The translations under genes and the position numbers were made by a program. From RPRB01 sp035501615 (GTDB lineage: Bacteria > Myxococcota > Myxococcia > Myxococcales > Myxococcaceae): a stretch of 64,000 nt of DNA. Position 1 is the first letter of the stretch. Every line of letters begins with the position of its first letter. Where the stretch lies: contig DATJVY010000081.1 of assembly GCA_035501615.1 (NCBI GenBank), positions 1 to 64,000 on the forward strand, given 5' to 3'. Below the pieces are notes generated by a model that was not told where the DNA came from, made no database searches, and worked only from the letters and a program-made list of their open reading frames with translations. Shown here one piece after another: positions 46,797-54,598 of this stretch.

Positions 46797-47144
46797 TCAC
46801 CGCCTCCGTGCCGGTCGCTTGCCGCCTCGGCGGGTGGTCTTGGCGGCGCCCTTCGCCTTCTTCGGCGCCTTTCCTGGGGTCTTGCGCGACCGGGTGGGTG
46901 CCCGTTTTGGTCGCTCCACGCCGAGGAGCTCCTCGGCGCGGGACCGGGCCTCGAGGAACTTGGAGGTGGCCCAGGTGCGCAGCTCGGCCACACGGGCCTT
47001 CAGCCGCTCCTGCTGGGCGGGGTCCCGCAGCTCGTCGAGGGTCCGCTGCGTCTGCTCCAGGAACTCCTCGCCCGTGCGCTTCAGGTCTTCACCGGTCTTC
47101 CGCACGTACTCGAGCAGCTTGTCGTCCCATTGCGGTTCGGGCAT
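46797..47144 (-). CDS. small protein with histone-like basic tail, upstream of grpE-dnaK
   Basis: A 115-residue protein in two parts: residues 1-78 are charged and helical (DDKLLEYVRKTGEDLKRTG, ELRTWATSKFLEARSRAEELL), and residues 79-115 are a Lys/Arg/Ala/Pro/Thr-rich tail resembling histone H1 or AlgR3-like tails. Such tails bind nucleic acids. GGGAGGA stands 6 bases before ATG 47144. It lies 26 bases upstream of grpE and is probably co-transcribed with the chaperones. I do not know a named family. Confidence 0.65.
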   Translation of the reverse strand: MPEPQWDDKLLEYVRKTGEDLKRTGEEFLEQTQRTLDELRDPAQQERLKARVAELRTWATSKFLEARSRAEELLGVERPKRAPTRSRKTPGKAPKKAKGAAKTTRRGGKRPARRR

Positions 47145-47192
47145 CTCGTGTCCTCCCGTGGTCGCGCCCCGCCACACGGGCGGAGCGCCTGG

Positions 47193-48359
47193 TCAGCGGC
47201 GGCGAGCGTACGCCGCCAGGGCCTCGGCCCATACCTGCTTGAAGGGGGCGCCGGCCGCCTCGGCACGGGCCCGGACGTCCTCGTACTCCGGTGCAGCGTT
47301 CAAGGTCTCCCCGTCGAGGCTGCCGACCTTCACCCGGACCGGTCCGTAGGCAGTCTCCACCTCCACGTGGGTGCGGTCGAGCACCGTGCGCTGCACCGGC
47401 CAGGCCCGCACTCCGAGCGTGGGGGACTCGGTGAGCAGCCGCCGGACCACCCGCTCGCGCTCGGGTCCGGCCACCAGGACCGAGAGCACGTGTCCCGGCC
47501 GGCTCTTCTTCAGCGTCACCGGCGCCACCCAGGCGTCGAGCGCGCCGTGGGCGAGGAGCTGCTCGACGAGGTAGCCGATCAGCTGGGGCGTCGCGTCATC
47601 GAGGGTCACCGCCAGCTCCCAGACCTCCGGGCTGGCCTCGACGCGGGTGCCCAGGGTGGCGCGGAGCACGTTGGGGCGGTCGGCCAGCTCGCGTCGCCCC
47701 AGCCCGTAGCCGGTGCGCAGGAGCCGCAGCGGCGGCGGCGGCCCCGGCCGGCTCAGGACCCGGATCAGCGCCGCGCCGGTGGGGGTGGTCAGCTCACCCT
47801 GGCCTTCGAAGCGGGCGGGAAGGTCCCGGAGGATCTCCAGGGTGGCGGGGACCGGGACCGGGAACCGCCCGTGCTCCATCTCCACCATTCCGCTGCCGAG
47901 CGGCGGCGGGGCGGAGACCACCTCCGGCTGTCCGAGCAGCTCCAGCGCCAGCGCCGCGCCGCACACGTCGACGATGCTGTCCACGGCGCCCACCTCGTGG
48001 AAGTGGACCGACTCGAGCGGGACGTCGTGGATCTTCGCCTCGGCGCGCCCGAGCAGCTCGAACACCGCCCGGGCCTGCTCCTTCGCCCGGGCCGGCAGCG
48101 CGCTCCCCTGGATGCGGGCGAGGATGTCGCCGAGCCCCCGGTGGAGGTGGGGCACCTCGGGAGAGACGGTGACCTCGACGTGGACCCCGGCGATGTCCTG
48201 GCGCACGGCCCGGCTCGGGCGCAGGCCCCAGCCGTCGAGGCCGAGCGTGCGCAGCCCCGCCTCGAGCGCCTTGGGGTCCACCCCGAGGTCGATCATCGCC
48301 CCGAGGAACATGTCCCCGGCGATGCCGCCCACCGGCTCGAGGTAGAGCACCTCGCTCAT
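47193..48359 (-). CDS. larC: nickel-pincer cofactor nickel insertion protein LarC
   Basis: A 388-residue protein with the LarC (DUF111) pattern: LEPVGGIAGDMFLGAMIDLG at the N-terminus, HFHEVGAVDSIVDVCGAALAL, and the central TPTGAALIRVL segment. LarC inserts nickel into the pincer precursor in a CTP-dependent step. In Lactiplantibacillus larC is split by a frameshift; here it is one uninterrupted frame. ATG overlaps the larB stop by 4 bases. larA and larE are absent locally. Confidence 0.92.
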   Translation of the reverse strand: MSEVLYLEPVGGIAGDMFLGAMIDLGVDPKALEAGLRTLGLDGWGLRPSRAVRQDIAGVHVEVTVSPEVPHLHRGLGDILARIQGSALPARAKEQARAVFELLGRAEAKIHDVPLESVHFHEVGAVDSIVDVCGAALALELLGQPEVVSAPPPLGSGMVEMEHGRFPVPVPATLEILRDLPARFEGQGELTTPTGAALIRVLSRPGPPPPLRLLRTGYGLGRRELADRPNVLRATLGTRVEASPEVWELAVTLDDATPQLIGYLVEQLLAHGALDAWVAPVTLKKSRPGHVLSVLVAGPERERVVRRLLTESPTLGVRAWPVQRTVLDRTHVEVETAYGPVRVKVGSLDGETLNAAPEYEDVRARAEAAGAPFKQVWAEALAAYARRR

Positions 48360-49120
48360 CGGCGCGGGCCCGCCCGGATGGCGCTGCGCGAGACCAGCGC
48401 GGCATAGAAGCCAGCCCCGAAGCCGTTGTCGATGTTCACCACCGCGACGTTCGAGGCGCAGGAGTTGAGCATGGTGAGCAGGGCCGCGAGGCCCCGGAGG
48501 TTCGCTCCGTAGCCCACGCTGGTCGGCACCGCCACCACCGGGATGCCGACCAGCCCGCCGACGACGGAGGCGAGCGCGCCCTCCATGCCGGCCACCGCCA
48601 CCGCCACGTGCGCCTCCTGGATCTCCTTCCGCCTTCGCAGGAGGCGGTGTAGCCCGGCAACGCCCACATCGTAGATGCGGGCCACGCTGGCACCCATCGC
48701 CTCGGCGGTCAGGGCCGCCTCCTCGGCCACCGGGAGGTCGCTGGTCCCGGCGCAGGTCACCGCCACGCGACCGGCGCGGGGCCGCCCCTGCGGGAGGTGG
48801 AAGATGCGCGCCTGGGGGTGGAAGCGCGCCTTGGGCCAGCGGGCGAGGAGCGGGGCGGCCCTCTCCTCGGTGAGCCGGGTCACCAGCACCGGCTGTCGTC
48901 GCTGGACCAGCACCTCGACGATGCCGAGGAGCTGCTCGGGGCTCTTCCCCTCTCCGTAGACCACCTCCGGAAACCCGAAGCGCACGCTGCGATGGGTGTC
49001 CACGGTGGCGTAACCCAGCTCGGCAAAGGGAAGGTCGGCGAGCGCGCGCGTGGCCTCATCCACGCTCGTGCGGCCGCCCTGCACGTCCTCGAGGAGCTTC
49101 CTGAGCCGGCTCCGGTCCAT
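48356..49120 (-). CDS. larB: pyridinium-3,5-biscarboxylic acid mononucleotide synthase LarB
   Basis: A 254-residue protein with the AIR-carboxylase-like fold of LarB: VAVTCAGTSDLPVAEEAALTAE, then RIYDVGVAGLHRLL, VAVAGMEGALASVVGGLV and VPTSVGYGA. LarB carboxylates and hydrolyses nicotinic acid adenine dinucleotide, the first step of the nickel-pincer cofactor path. It is followed by larC with a 4-base overlap and preceded within 12 bases by the CheC-like gene. Confidence 0.92.
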   Translation of the reverse strand: MDRSRLRKLLEDVQGGRTSVDEATRALADLPFAELGYATVDTHRSVRFGFPEVVYGEGKSPEQLLGIVEVLVQRRQPVLVTRLTEERAAPLLARWPKARFHPQARIFHLPQGRPRAGRVAVTCAGTSDLPVAEEAALTAEAMGASVARIYDVGVAGLHRLLRRRKEIQEAHVAVAVAGMEGALASVVGGLVGIPVVAVPTSVGYGANLRGLAALLTMLNSCASNVAVVNIDNGFGAGFYAALVSRSAIRAGPRR

Positions 49121-49132
49121 CCTGGGAGAGGC

Positions 49133-49711
49133 TTAGGACATCTTCAGGCCGCGGAGGAACGTCCCCAGCCCGGTGGCGTCCGGCAGGAGCAGGAAGCGGC
49201 CGGAGAGCGGCGAGGCGTAGAGCTCGGCCTCGAGCACCCACCCCCGCTCCTCGGGGAGCGCCAGGGCCGCGATCATCTCCGCCGGCCCCTCCCCCACCAG
49301 CGGGACGGAGTGCAGCGCGCGGACCCCGGTGAGCCGCGCCACTGCATCGAGCGCGGCGGCGAAGACCAGGTTCGCGGCATCGCGGAGGGCCACCTCGGGC
49401 GTCTGGACGCGCTGGCCCGCCGCCCCGAGCAGGCGGGCGGTGAGGGTCTGGACGTGGGGCTCGGTGAAGACCAGCCCCAGGCCACCCCCGAGGTCGCCGC
49501 GCAGCTCGGCGCCGACGGAGGTGAGGGGTGCTCCCCGGCCGCCGAGCAGCGCGGTGAGCTGCGCCCGGTCGAGCAGCCGGACCAGGGGCGGCCACAGCCC
49601 GAACTTCTCGCCTCCGAGCAGGGTGGAGAGAGCGCGCGCGGCATGTCCGGCCGCGACGTTGGTCAGCTCCCGGAGCGCGTCTGCCTGGGGCTCGGTGAGC
49701 GCGGCGGGCAC
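49133..49711 (-). CDS. CheC-like phosphatase
   Basis: A 192-residue protein of the CheC/CheX/FliY type. The N-terminal active-site pattern is complete: D11-x3-E15-x2-N18-x22-P41. The second pattern keeps N114 and P137 with the same spacing but has D111 in place of Glu and Val in place of Ser/Asp, so it may be inactive. CheC enzymes remove phosphate from CheY-P and adjust the chemotactic signal. It lies at the end of the chemosensory cluster. Confidence 0.8.
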   Translation of the reverse strand: MPAALTEPQADALRELTNVAAGHAARALSTLLGGEKFGLWPPLVRLLDRAQLTALLGGRGAPLTSVGAELRGDLGGGLGLVFTEPHVQTLTARLLGAAGQRVQTPEVALRDAANLVFAAALDAVARLTGVRALHSVPLVGEGPAEMIAALALPEERGWVLEAELYASPLSGRFLLLPDATGLGTFLRGLKMS

Positions 49712-49720
49712 GGGGCTACC

Positions 49721-50305
49721 CTATTGTGCAAGGGCGCCGGCGGGAATGCTGGCGCGCGCCTCGGAGTGACCCGGCCCGCTCCAGAAGCGCAGGTCGCTGC
49801 CGTCGAAGAAGACGTGGACCGCCGGGCAGCGGCCCTGAGCCAGGACGCGCGGCGCCCCTGCGCCGCTCCGAGAGCGTCCCCCTGGTGCGGGGGGACCGGG
49901 GGACTCCACCCGCAGCGCCCGGCCATGCGGGGTGGGGCAGGCGCCGGTGCGTTCCCGGTCGCACTCCAGGGCCTGCGAGACGGGGCCGTGGTCCTCCACG
50001 TGCACCCGGGCGGCGCTCGCCGGACCACAGAGCTCGCCCGCGTCCGTCCCCCGGTGGAGGTCCACCCGCCACCAGCGTCCCACCGGCGAGACCGGGCCCT
50101 CGGCGACGAAGAGCACCAGCCGGTCCGCGGTGCGGGTGAGCAGCACCACGTCCGGGGCGCCATCGCCGGTGACGTCGGTCGAGAGCGACTCCACGCTGCC
50201 CTTGGGCACGCCGGCGCGCCAGGCCAGGCGCTCGGCGACCTTCAGGTCGGCGTCGGAGAGCACCGGGGTGCCGAGGAGCAGGAGGCGAACAGCGAGGGCG
50301 AGCAT
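49721..50305 (-). CDS. exported protein of unknown function within the chemosensory cluster
   Basis: A 194-residue protein with a short N-terminal hydrophobic signal (about 1-17), a DVTGDGAPDVVLL segment of the FG-GAP/VCBS type (calcium-binding-like loop), and spaced cysteines (C93, C114, C122, C159 approximately). It has no recognisable family. It is encoded 14 bases after cheA and 9 bases before the CheC-like gene, so it is likely co-expressed with them. A role as periplasmic sensor partner is possible but unsupported. Confidence 0.55.
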   Translation of the reverse strand: MLALAVRLLLLGTPVLSDADLKVAERLAWRAGVPKGSVESLSTDVTGDGAPDVVLLTRTADRLVLFVAEGPVSPVGRWWRVDLHRGTDAGELCGPASAARVHVEDHGPVSQALECDRERTGACPTPHGRALRVESPGPPAPGGRSRSGAGAPRVLAQGRCPAVHVFFDGSDLRFWSGPGHSEARASIPAGALAQ

Positions 50306-50319
50306 CGGGTGCGAGGGCC

Positions 50320-52221
50320 TCAGGCCAGGAGTCGTGGCACGTCGAGGATGAAGACCGGGCGGCCGTTGCCGAGGATGGTGACGCCGGCGAGGCCGCTCAC
50401 CCGGTCGAGCGGCCGGGAGAGCGCCTTGAGCACCGCCTCCTCCTGCCCGAGCAGCGCCTCCACGCCGAGCGCCACGTTGCCCTCCTCGGCCTCCATCACC
50501 ACCCAGGGGCGGGCGCGAGGCTCGGGGGCAGTCGGGAGCGCGAGCAGGCGGGCGAGGTCATGGGCCGGGACCAGCGATTGCCCGTAGGTGAGCAGATCCG
50601 CGGAGGGCGAGCGCTGGAGCGCCGACTCGGGCAGCTCGACGGCTCCGAGCACCTTGGTGATGGGCAGGCCGAGCACCTCGCCGCCGGCCCGCACGAGGAG
50701 CAGCTGCACCACGGCGACGGTGAGCGGGAGGCGGAGCGTCATCCGGGTACCCCGGCCCGGCTCGGACTCGAGCTCGAGCGCCCCGCCGAGCGACTCGACC
50801 GAGCGCTTCACCGCGTCCATCCCGACGCCGCGGCCGCTGACGTCGTCCACGCCGGTGGCGGTCGAGACCCCGGGCAGGCAGGAGAGGAGGAGCGCCTCGC
50901 GGGGGGAGAGGCGAGCGGCCGTCTCGGCGGAGAGCTTGCCGGCTGCCACGGCCGCGGCGCGCAGCTTCTCGGGGTCCATGCCCCGGCCGTCGTCGTCCAG
51001 CTCCAGCACCACGCGCTCGCGGGTCCGGCGCACCGTGATGCGGAGCCGTCCGCGGGCGGGCTTCCCGGCGGCGAGGCGGGCGTCGGGATCCTCGATGCCG
51101 TGGTCGACCGCGTTGCGAAGCAGGTGGAGGAGCGGCTCGGCGATGGCGTCGAGGATGGCGCGGTCGATCTCGATCTCCGCCCCGGTGACGGTGAGCTCCA
51201 CTTCCTTGCCTCGCTTCCGGGCGAGGTCGCGCGCGGCCCGGGGGAGCTGGTCGGTGACCACCGCCACCGGCGTCATGCGGGCGCCCATCACCTTGCCGTG
51301 GAGGTCCTTCACCAGCGCGTGCAGCCGATCGACGCCCTCGTCCAGCGCGGGGCGTTCGTGCTCGGGGAAGCGCCGGCCGATGTCTCGCAGGCGCGCGGTG
51401 GCCAGGAGCAGCTCGCCCGCCATCTCCAGGAAGTCGTCCAGGAGCTCGGTCCGAACGCGGAGCGTGCGCGCCGGCTCGGTCGACGGGGCGGGGGTGGGCG
51501 GCGCCTCGGCGGGAGCCTCCGGGGGCAGCGGCTCGGCGGAGACCAGCTCCACCTCGGGAACGAGGGCCAGCGCCGAGCGCACCGGCTCCAGCCCTGCGTC
51601 GGTCTCGAGCACGAGCGCCACCCGCCCGTCGGGGATGGCCCCGGCGCGGAGGTCCTCCAGCGGTGGGCGGAGGTTGCTCACCGTGCCGAGGCCGGTGAGC
51701 TTCTTGTAGACCAGGAAGGCGCGCGGCCCGGGGCTCTGCGCGGCGGGGAGGATGCGGAAGCGGATCTCGAAGCGCCCGGTCCCGAGGGGAGCGGCGGGCT
51801 TCGCCAGTGGCTCGACGCGCGCCACCTTGGTGGGACGCGGGGCCTGTCCGGTCAGGGCGATCACCGCATCGGCGAGCTGGCCGAGCAGCTCGGGCTGGGG
51901 CTGGGGAGGGTTGCCGTCGCCGGTGCCGCGGACGAGGGCCAGCATGACGTCGGTGGCCGAGAGGAGCAGGTCCACCCGGTCCCGCCCGAGGGCACCGGGG
52001 GCGCGGCGGGCCACGTCGACCAGGTCCTCCACACGGTGGGCGAGCTGGGCGATGGGCTCGAGGCCCATGGACGCCGCCATGCCCTTGACCGAGTGGGCGT
52101 GGCGGAAGAGCGAGTCCACGGTGTCGCTGGCCGGCGTCCCCTCCAGCGCCACGAGGTCGCGGCCGAGCGCCTCGAGATGCTCGGAGGCCTCGGCCACGAA
52201 GAGGCCGAGGTAGCGGGACAT
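50320..52221 (-). CDS. cheA: chemotaxis histidine kinase CheA
   Basis: A 633-residue CheA. P1 has the phosphorylated His in FRHAHSVKG (H43). A Pro-rich region and a P2-like segment follow. P3 dimer helices run from about 265 (LLDDFLEMAGELLLATARLRDI). The P4 catalytic domain has N-box HLLRNAVDHGIE, G1 DDDGRGMD and G2 GRGVGMDAV; P5 at the C-terminus is CheW-like. It phosphorylates the CheY encoded 20 bases upstream. Confidence 0.95.
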   Translation of the reverse strand: MSRYLGLFVAEASEHLEALGRDLVALEGTPASDTVDSLFRHAHSVKGMAASMGLEPIAQLAHRVEDLVDVARRAPGALGRDRVDLLLSATDVMLALVRGTGDGNPPQPQPELLGQLADAVIALTGQAPRPTKVARVEPLAKPAAPLGTGRFEIRFRILPAAQSPGPRAFLVYKKLTGLGTVSNLRPPLEDLRAGAIPDGRVALVLETDAGLEPVRSALALVPEVELVSAEPLPPEAPAEAPPTPAPSTEPARTLRVRTELLDDFLEMAGELLLATARLRDIGRRFPEHERPALDEGVDRLHALVKDLHGKVMGARMTPVAVVTDQLPRAARDLARKRGKEVELTVTGAEIEIDRAILDAIAEPLLHLLRNAVDHGIEDPDARLAAGKPARGRLRITVRRTRERVVLELDDDGRGMDPEKLRAAAVAAGKLSAETAARLSPREALLLSCLPGVSTATGVDDVSGRGVGMDAVKRSVESLGGALELESEPGRGTRMTLRLPLTVAVVQLLLVRAGGEVLGLPITKVLGAVELPESALQRSPSADLLTYGQSLVPAHDLARLLALPTAPEPRARPWVVMEAEEGNVALGVEALLGQEEAVLKALSRPLDRVSGLAGVTILGNGRPVFILDVPRLLA

Positions 52222-52241
52222 GTCGAGCGTCGCAGCCAGGG

Positions 52242-52619
52242 CTACACCTTGGGCGTCTCGCCCAGGACCTTCTTGACCACCGCCAGCACGTCCTCGGCGC
52301 GGAAGGGCTTGACGATGAAGTCGGCGGCGCCGGCCTCGATGGCCTCCATCACCAGAGACTCCTGCCCCAGCGCCGAGCAGATGACGACCACCGCCTTTGG
52401 GTCGCCCTTGACGATCTCCCGCGTGGCCTCGATGCCGCTCTTGTAGGGCATGACGATGTCCATCGTCGTCAGGTCCGGCCGGAGCGCCCGGTACTTCTCG
52501 ATCGCCTCGATGCCGTGCGCGGCCTCGCCCACGACCTCGTAGCCGCCGGAGGTGAAGATGTCGCGGATCATGTTCCGCATGAACACCGCGTCGTCGACGA
52601 TCAGCACTCGCTTCGGCAT
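52242..52619 (-). CDS. cheY: chemotaxis response regulator CheY
   Basis: A 125-residue single-domain receiver with D9/D10, phosphorylation site D54 (TTMDIVMP), Ser in ICSALG and the conserved Lys in IVKPF. Its partner may be a flagellar or type IV-pilus/gliding motor; no such genes are in the window. Confidence 0.95.
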   Translation of the reverse strand: MPKRVLIVDDAVFMRNMIRDIFTSGGYEVVGEAAHGIEAIEKYRALRPDLTTMDIVMPYKSGIEATREIVKGDPKAVVVICSALGQESLVMEAIEAGAADFIVKPFRAEDVLAVVKKVLGETPKV

Positions 52620-52660
52620 GGGCCCGGGGGGTCGCGGTCTTCAGGCTTCGGGTCGAGATG

Positions 52661-53119
52661 TTAGCCGTGGTCGAAGAGGTGTGTCACCGCGACGTCGAGC
52701 GCGTCCGCATCCAGCACCGTCACTGCAACACCCTTGACCCGGGTCACTCCGCGCACCGGGGCACGTGCCTCGCGTGGTTGGGTTGACACTTTCTCCACGG
52801 TCTCGATCCCCTCGACGTCGGTGACGCTGAGCGCCAGGTCGCGCCGGCCTCGGTCGAGCAGGATCAGCTTGCGGGAGGAGTGGGTGGGGCGCGGCAGCTC
52901 GAGGAGGAGCGGGAAGTCCACCACCGTCACCACGCGCCCGCGGAGGTTCACCACCCCCAGGACCGGCGGGGGCGCCCGGGGAACCCGCACCAGTCCGTCG
53001 GGCTGGACGACCACCTCGCGCACGGCACCGAGTGGGAGCGCGTAGCGGGTGCTGTCGACGAGGAACACCACGTGCTGGATGGGGCCGCGGTCGGTGCCGG
53101 TCACACCTGCGGCGCTCAC
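52661..53119 (-). CDS. cheW: chemotaxis adaptor CheW
   Basis: A 152-residue CheW-fold protein: VVFLVDSTRYALPLGAVREVV, then VLGVVNLRGRVVTVVDFPLLL and LILLDRGRRDLALSVTDVEGI. It couples the receptor encoded just upstream to CheA. A GTG start overlaps the MCP stop by 4 bases (GTGA). Confidence 0.93.
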   Translation of the reverse strand: MSAAGVTGTDRGPIQHVVFLVDSTRYALPLGAVREVVVQPDGLVRVPRAPPPVLGVVNLRGRVVTVVDFPLLLELPRPTHSSRKLILLDRGRRDLALSVTDVEGIETVEKVSTQPREARAPVRGVTRVKGVAVTVLDADALDVAVTHLFDHG

Positions 53120-54501
53120 GACCCGAGCCGGAACCGGCGGACGACGCTCTGCAGCTCGAGGCTGAGGTTGTTCAGCTCCTGGGCGGCCGAGGTCATCCGG
53201 GCGACGGCGGCGGTCTGGTCCTCGATGGGCCCGCCGGCGGCCTCGGTGGAGCTCGCATTGGCCTCGGCGACCTCGGAGATCTCCCCCACCGCCTTCACCA
53301 TCTCCTCGCTGCCGGCGAGCTGCTCGCGGGCGCTCTGGCTGATGAGGTGCACCTTCTCCGCACCTTTGCGGGCGGTGTCGGTGATGCTCCCCATCGAGCG
53401 GACGATGGTACCCAGGTCCTCGCGTCCCTCGGTGAGCTCCTCGATGCCCTGCTTCATCGCCGAGACGACCGCGGTGGACTGGCTGGAGATGTCCCGGGCG
53501 AGCTTGCTGATCTGCTCGGCGCTCTTGCCGGCGGACTCGGCGAGCTTGCGGACCTCGTCGGCGACGACGGCGAACCCGCGCCCGTACTCGCCGGCGCGGG
53601 CGGCCTCGATGGTGGCGTTGAGGGCGAGGAGGTTGGTCTGCTGCGCCACCTGGGTGATGACGTCGACGATCTTGGAGATTTCCTGGGTCTTCTCCCCGAA
53701 GGCGAAGACCTCCTGGCTGGCGCTCTCGACCCGGCTGAAGACCTTGTTCACCTTCTCGCCGGCGAGGCGCGCGGCCTTGGTGCCCTGCTCGGCGGCGCCC
53801 GAGGTCTCCCCGGCGGCGAGCGCGGCGTCCTCGGCGGAGAGAGCGGTGCGCTGGATGCTCCCCGCCATCTCGCCGATGACCTTCTGTGCGCGAGCGACGA
53901 GGTCGGACTGGGTGCCAGCGCCGAGGGCGATCTTCCGGATCGAGGTGCCGACCTCGGTGGTGGCGGCGTTGACGTTCTCCGCCGAGCGCTGCAGCTCGTT
54001 GGCCGAGTCGGCGACGCTGGCCGCGGTGTGTTGGATGTGGCCCACCAGCTCTCGCAGGTTCTCCTGCATGTTGCCGATGGCGGTGGTGAGCTCGTCGATC
54101 TCGTCCCGCCCGAGGCTGGGCTCGGTGGAGACCGGGGAGGCGAGGTCACCGCGGGAGATGTCGAGCGCGCTCCGGCTGAGGGAGCGCAGGCGCGAGACGC
54201 GGGCGAGGAGCGCGGGGAGGAGAAGGGCCAAGATCAGCGTCAGCGCGCCGGCCACGAGGGCCTGCACCACCCAGCTCGCGCTCCGGACGAAGTGAAGGGT
54301 GCCGAGCAGCACCATGGCCAGGAGGAAGTGCGAGACGAGGATCTTGCTCTGCAGCGAGAGCGAGAGCGGGGGGCTGCGTTCCTCGAGGGCCTGGGCCAGG
54401 CGGCGCACCGGAGCGGCCTGCCGCGTCCGGGCGGCGGGAAACTCGTCCAGCACGGAGCGACGAACCGCTCCGTTCCGGGTCGGCGGGGGCACCAGTGCCA
54501 T
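53116..54501 (-). CDS. methyl-accepting chemotaxis protein without periplasmic ligand domain
   Basis: A 461-residue receptor. An N-terminal cytoplasmic segment of about 50 residues precedes two helices (about 54-71 and 77-100) separated by only about five residues, so no periplasmic sensor domain exists. A HAMP-like region and the long signalling coiled coil follow, with the hairpin tip LNATIEAARAGEYGRGFAVVADEVR. ATG 54501 is chosen because upstream sequence is not protein-like, although no good binding site is seen. The C-terminus has no CheR-binding pentapeptide. Confidence 0.9.
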   Translation of the reverse strand: MALVPPPTRNGAVRRSVLDEFPAARTRQAAPVRRLAQALEERSPPLSLSLQSKILVSHFLLAMVLLGTLHFVRSASWVVQALVAGALTLILALLLPALLARVSRLRSLSRSALDISRGDLASPVSTEPSLGRDEIDELTTAIGNMQENLRELVGHIQHTAASVADSANELQRSAENVNAATTEVGTSIRKIALGAGTQSDLVARAQKVIGEMAGSIQRTALSAEDAALAAGETSGAAEQGTKAARLAGEKVNKVFSRVESASQEVFAFGEKTQEISKIVDVITQVAQQTNLLALNATIEAARAGEYGRGFAVVADEVRKLAESAGKSAEQISKLARDISSQSTAVVSAMKQGIEELTEGREDLGTIVRSMGSITDTARKGAEKVHLISQSAREQLAGSEEMVKAVGEISEVAEANASSTEAAGGPIEDQTAAVARMTSAAQELNNLSLELQSVVRRFRLGS

Positions 54502-54548
54502 CGGGCGGACGATTCTGGCGTAGGACGGACCGGATTTCACATTCCGGA

Positions 54549-54561
54549 CGCACGACGTGCG
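54549..54561. repeat. short palindrome upstream of the MCP gene
   Basis: CGCACG-A-CGTGCG is a perfect palindrome, 48 bases before the MCP start. It could be an operator for the chemosensory operon; nothing else in the 97-base gap resembles a promoter. Confidence 0.3.
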
Positions 54562-54574
54562 GCGGAGAACACCC

Positions 54575-54595
54575 CTCCCCACACGTCGTGGGGAG
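54575..54595 (-). terminator. hairpin terminator after the epimerase gene
   Basis: CTCCCCAC and GTGGGGAG form a perfect 8-bp stem with a 5-base loop, 3 bases past the epimerase stop on the minus strand. A short TGTTCT follows rather than a full T-run. Confidence 0.5.
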
Positions 54596-54598
54596 CCC

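Noticed and set aside
47193..48359. A programmed frameshift in larC as in Lactiplantibacillus
   Set aside because: The gene is one continuous frame with both halves of the protein in register.
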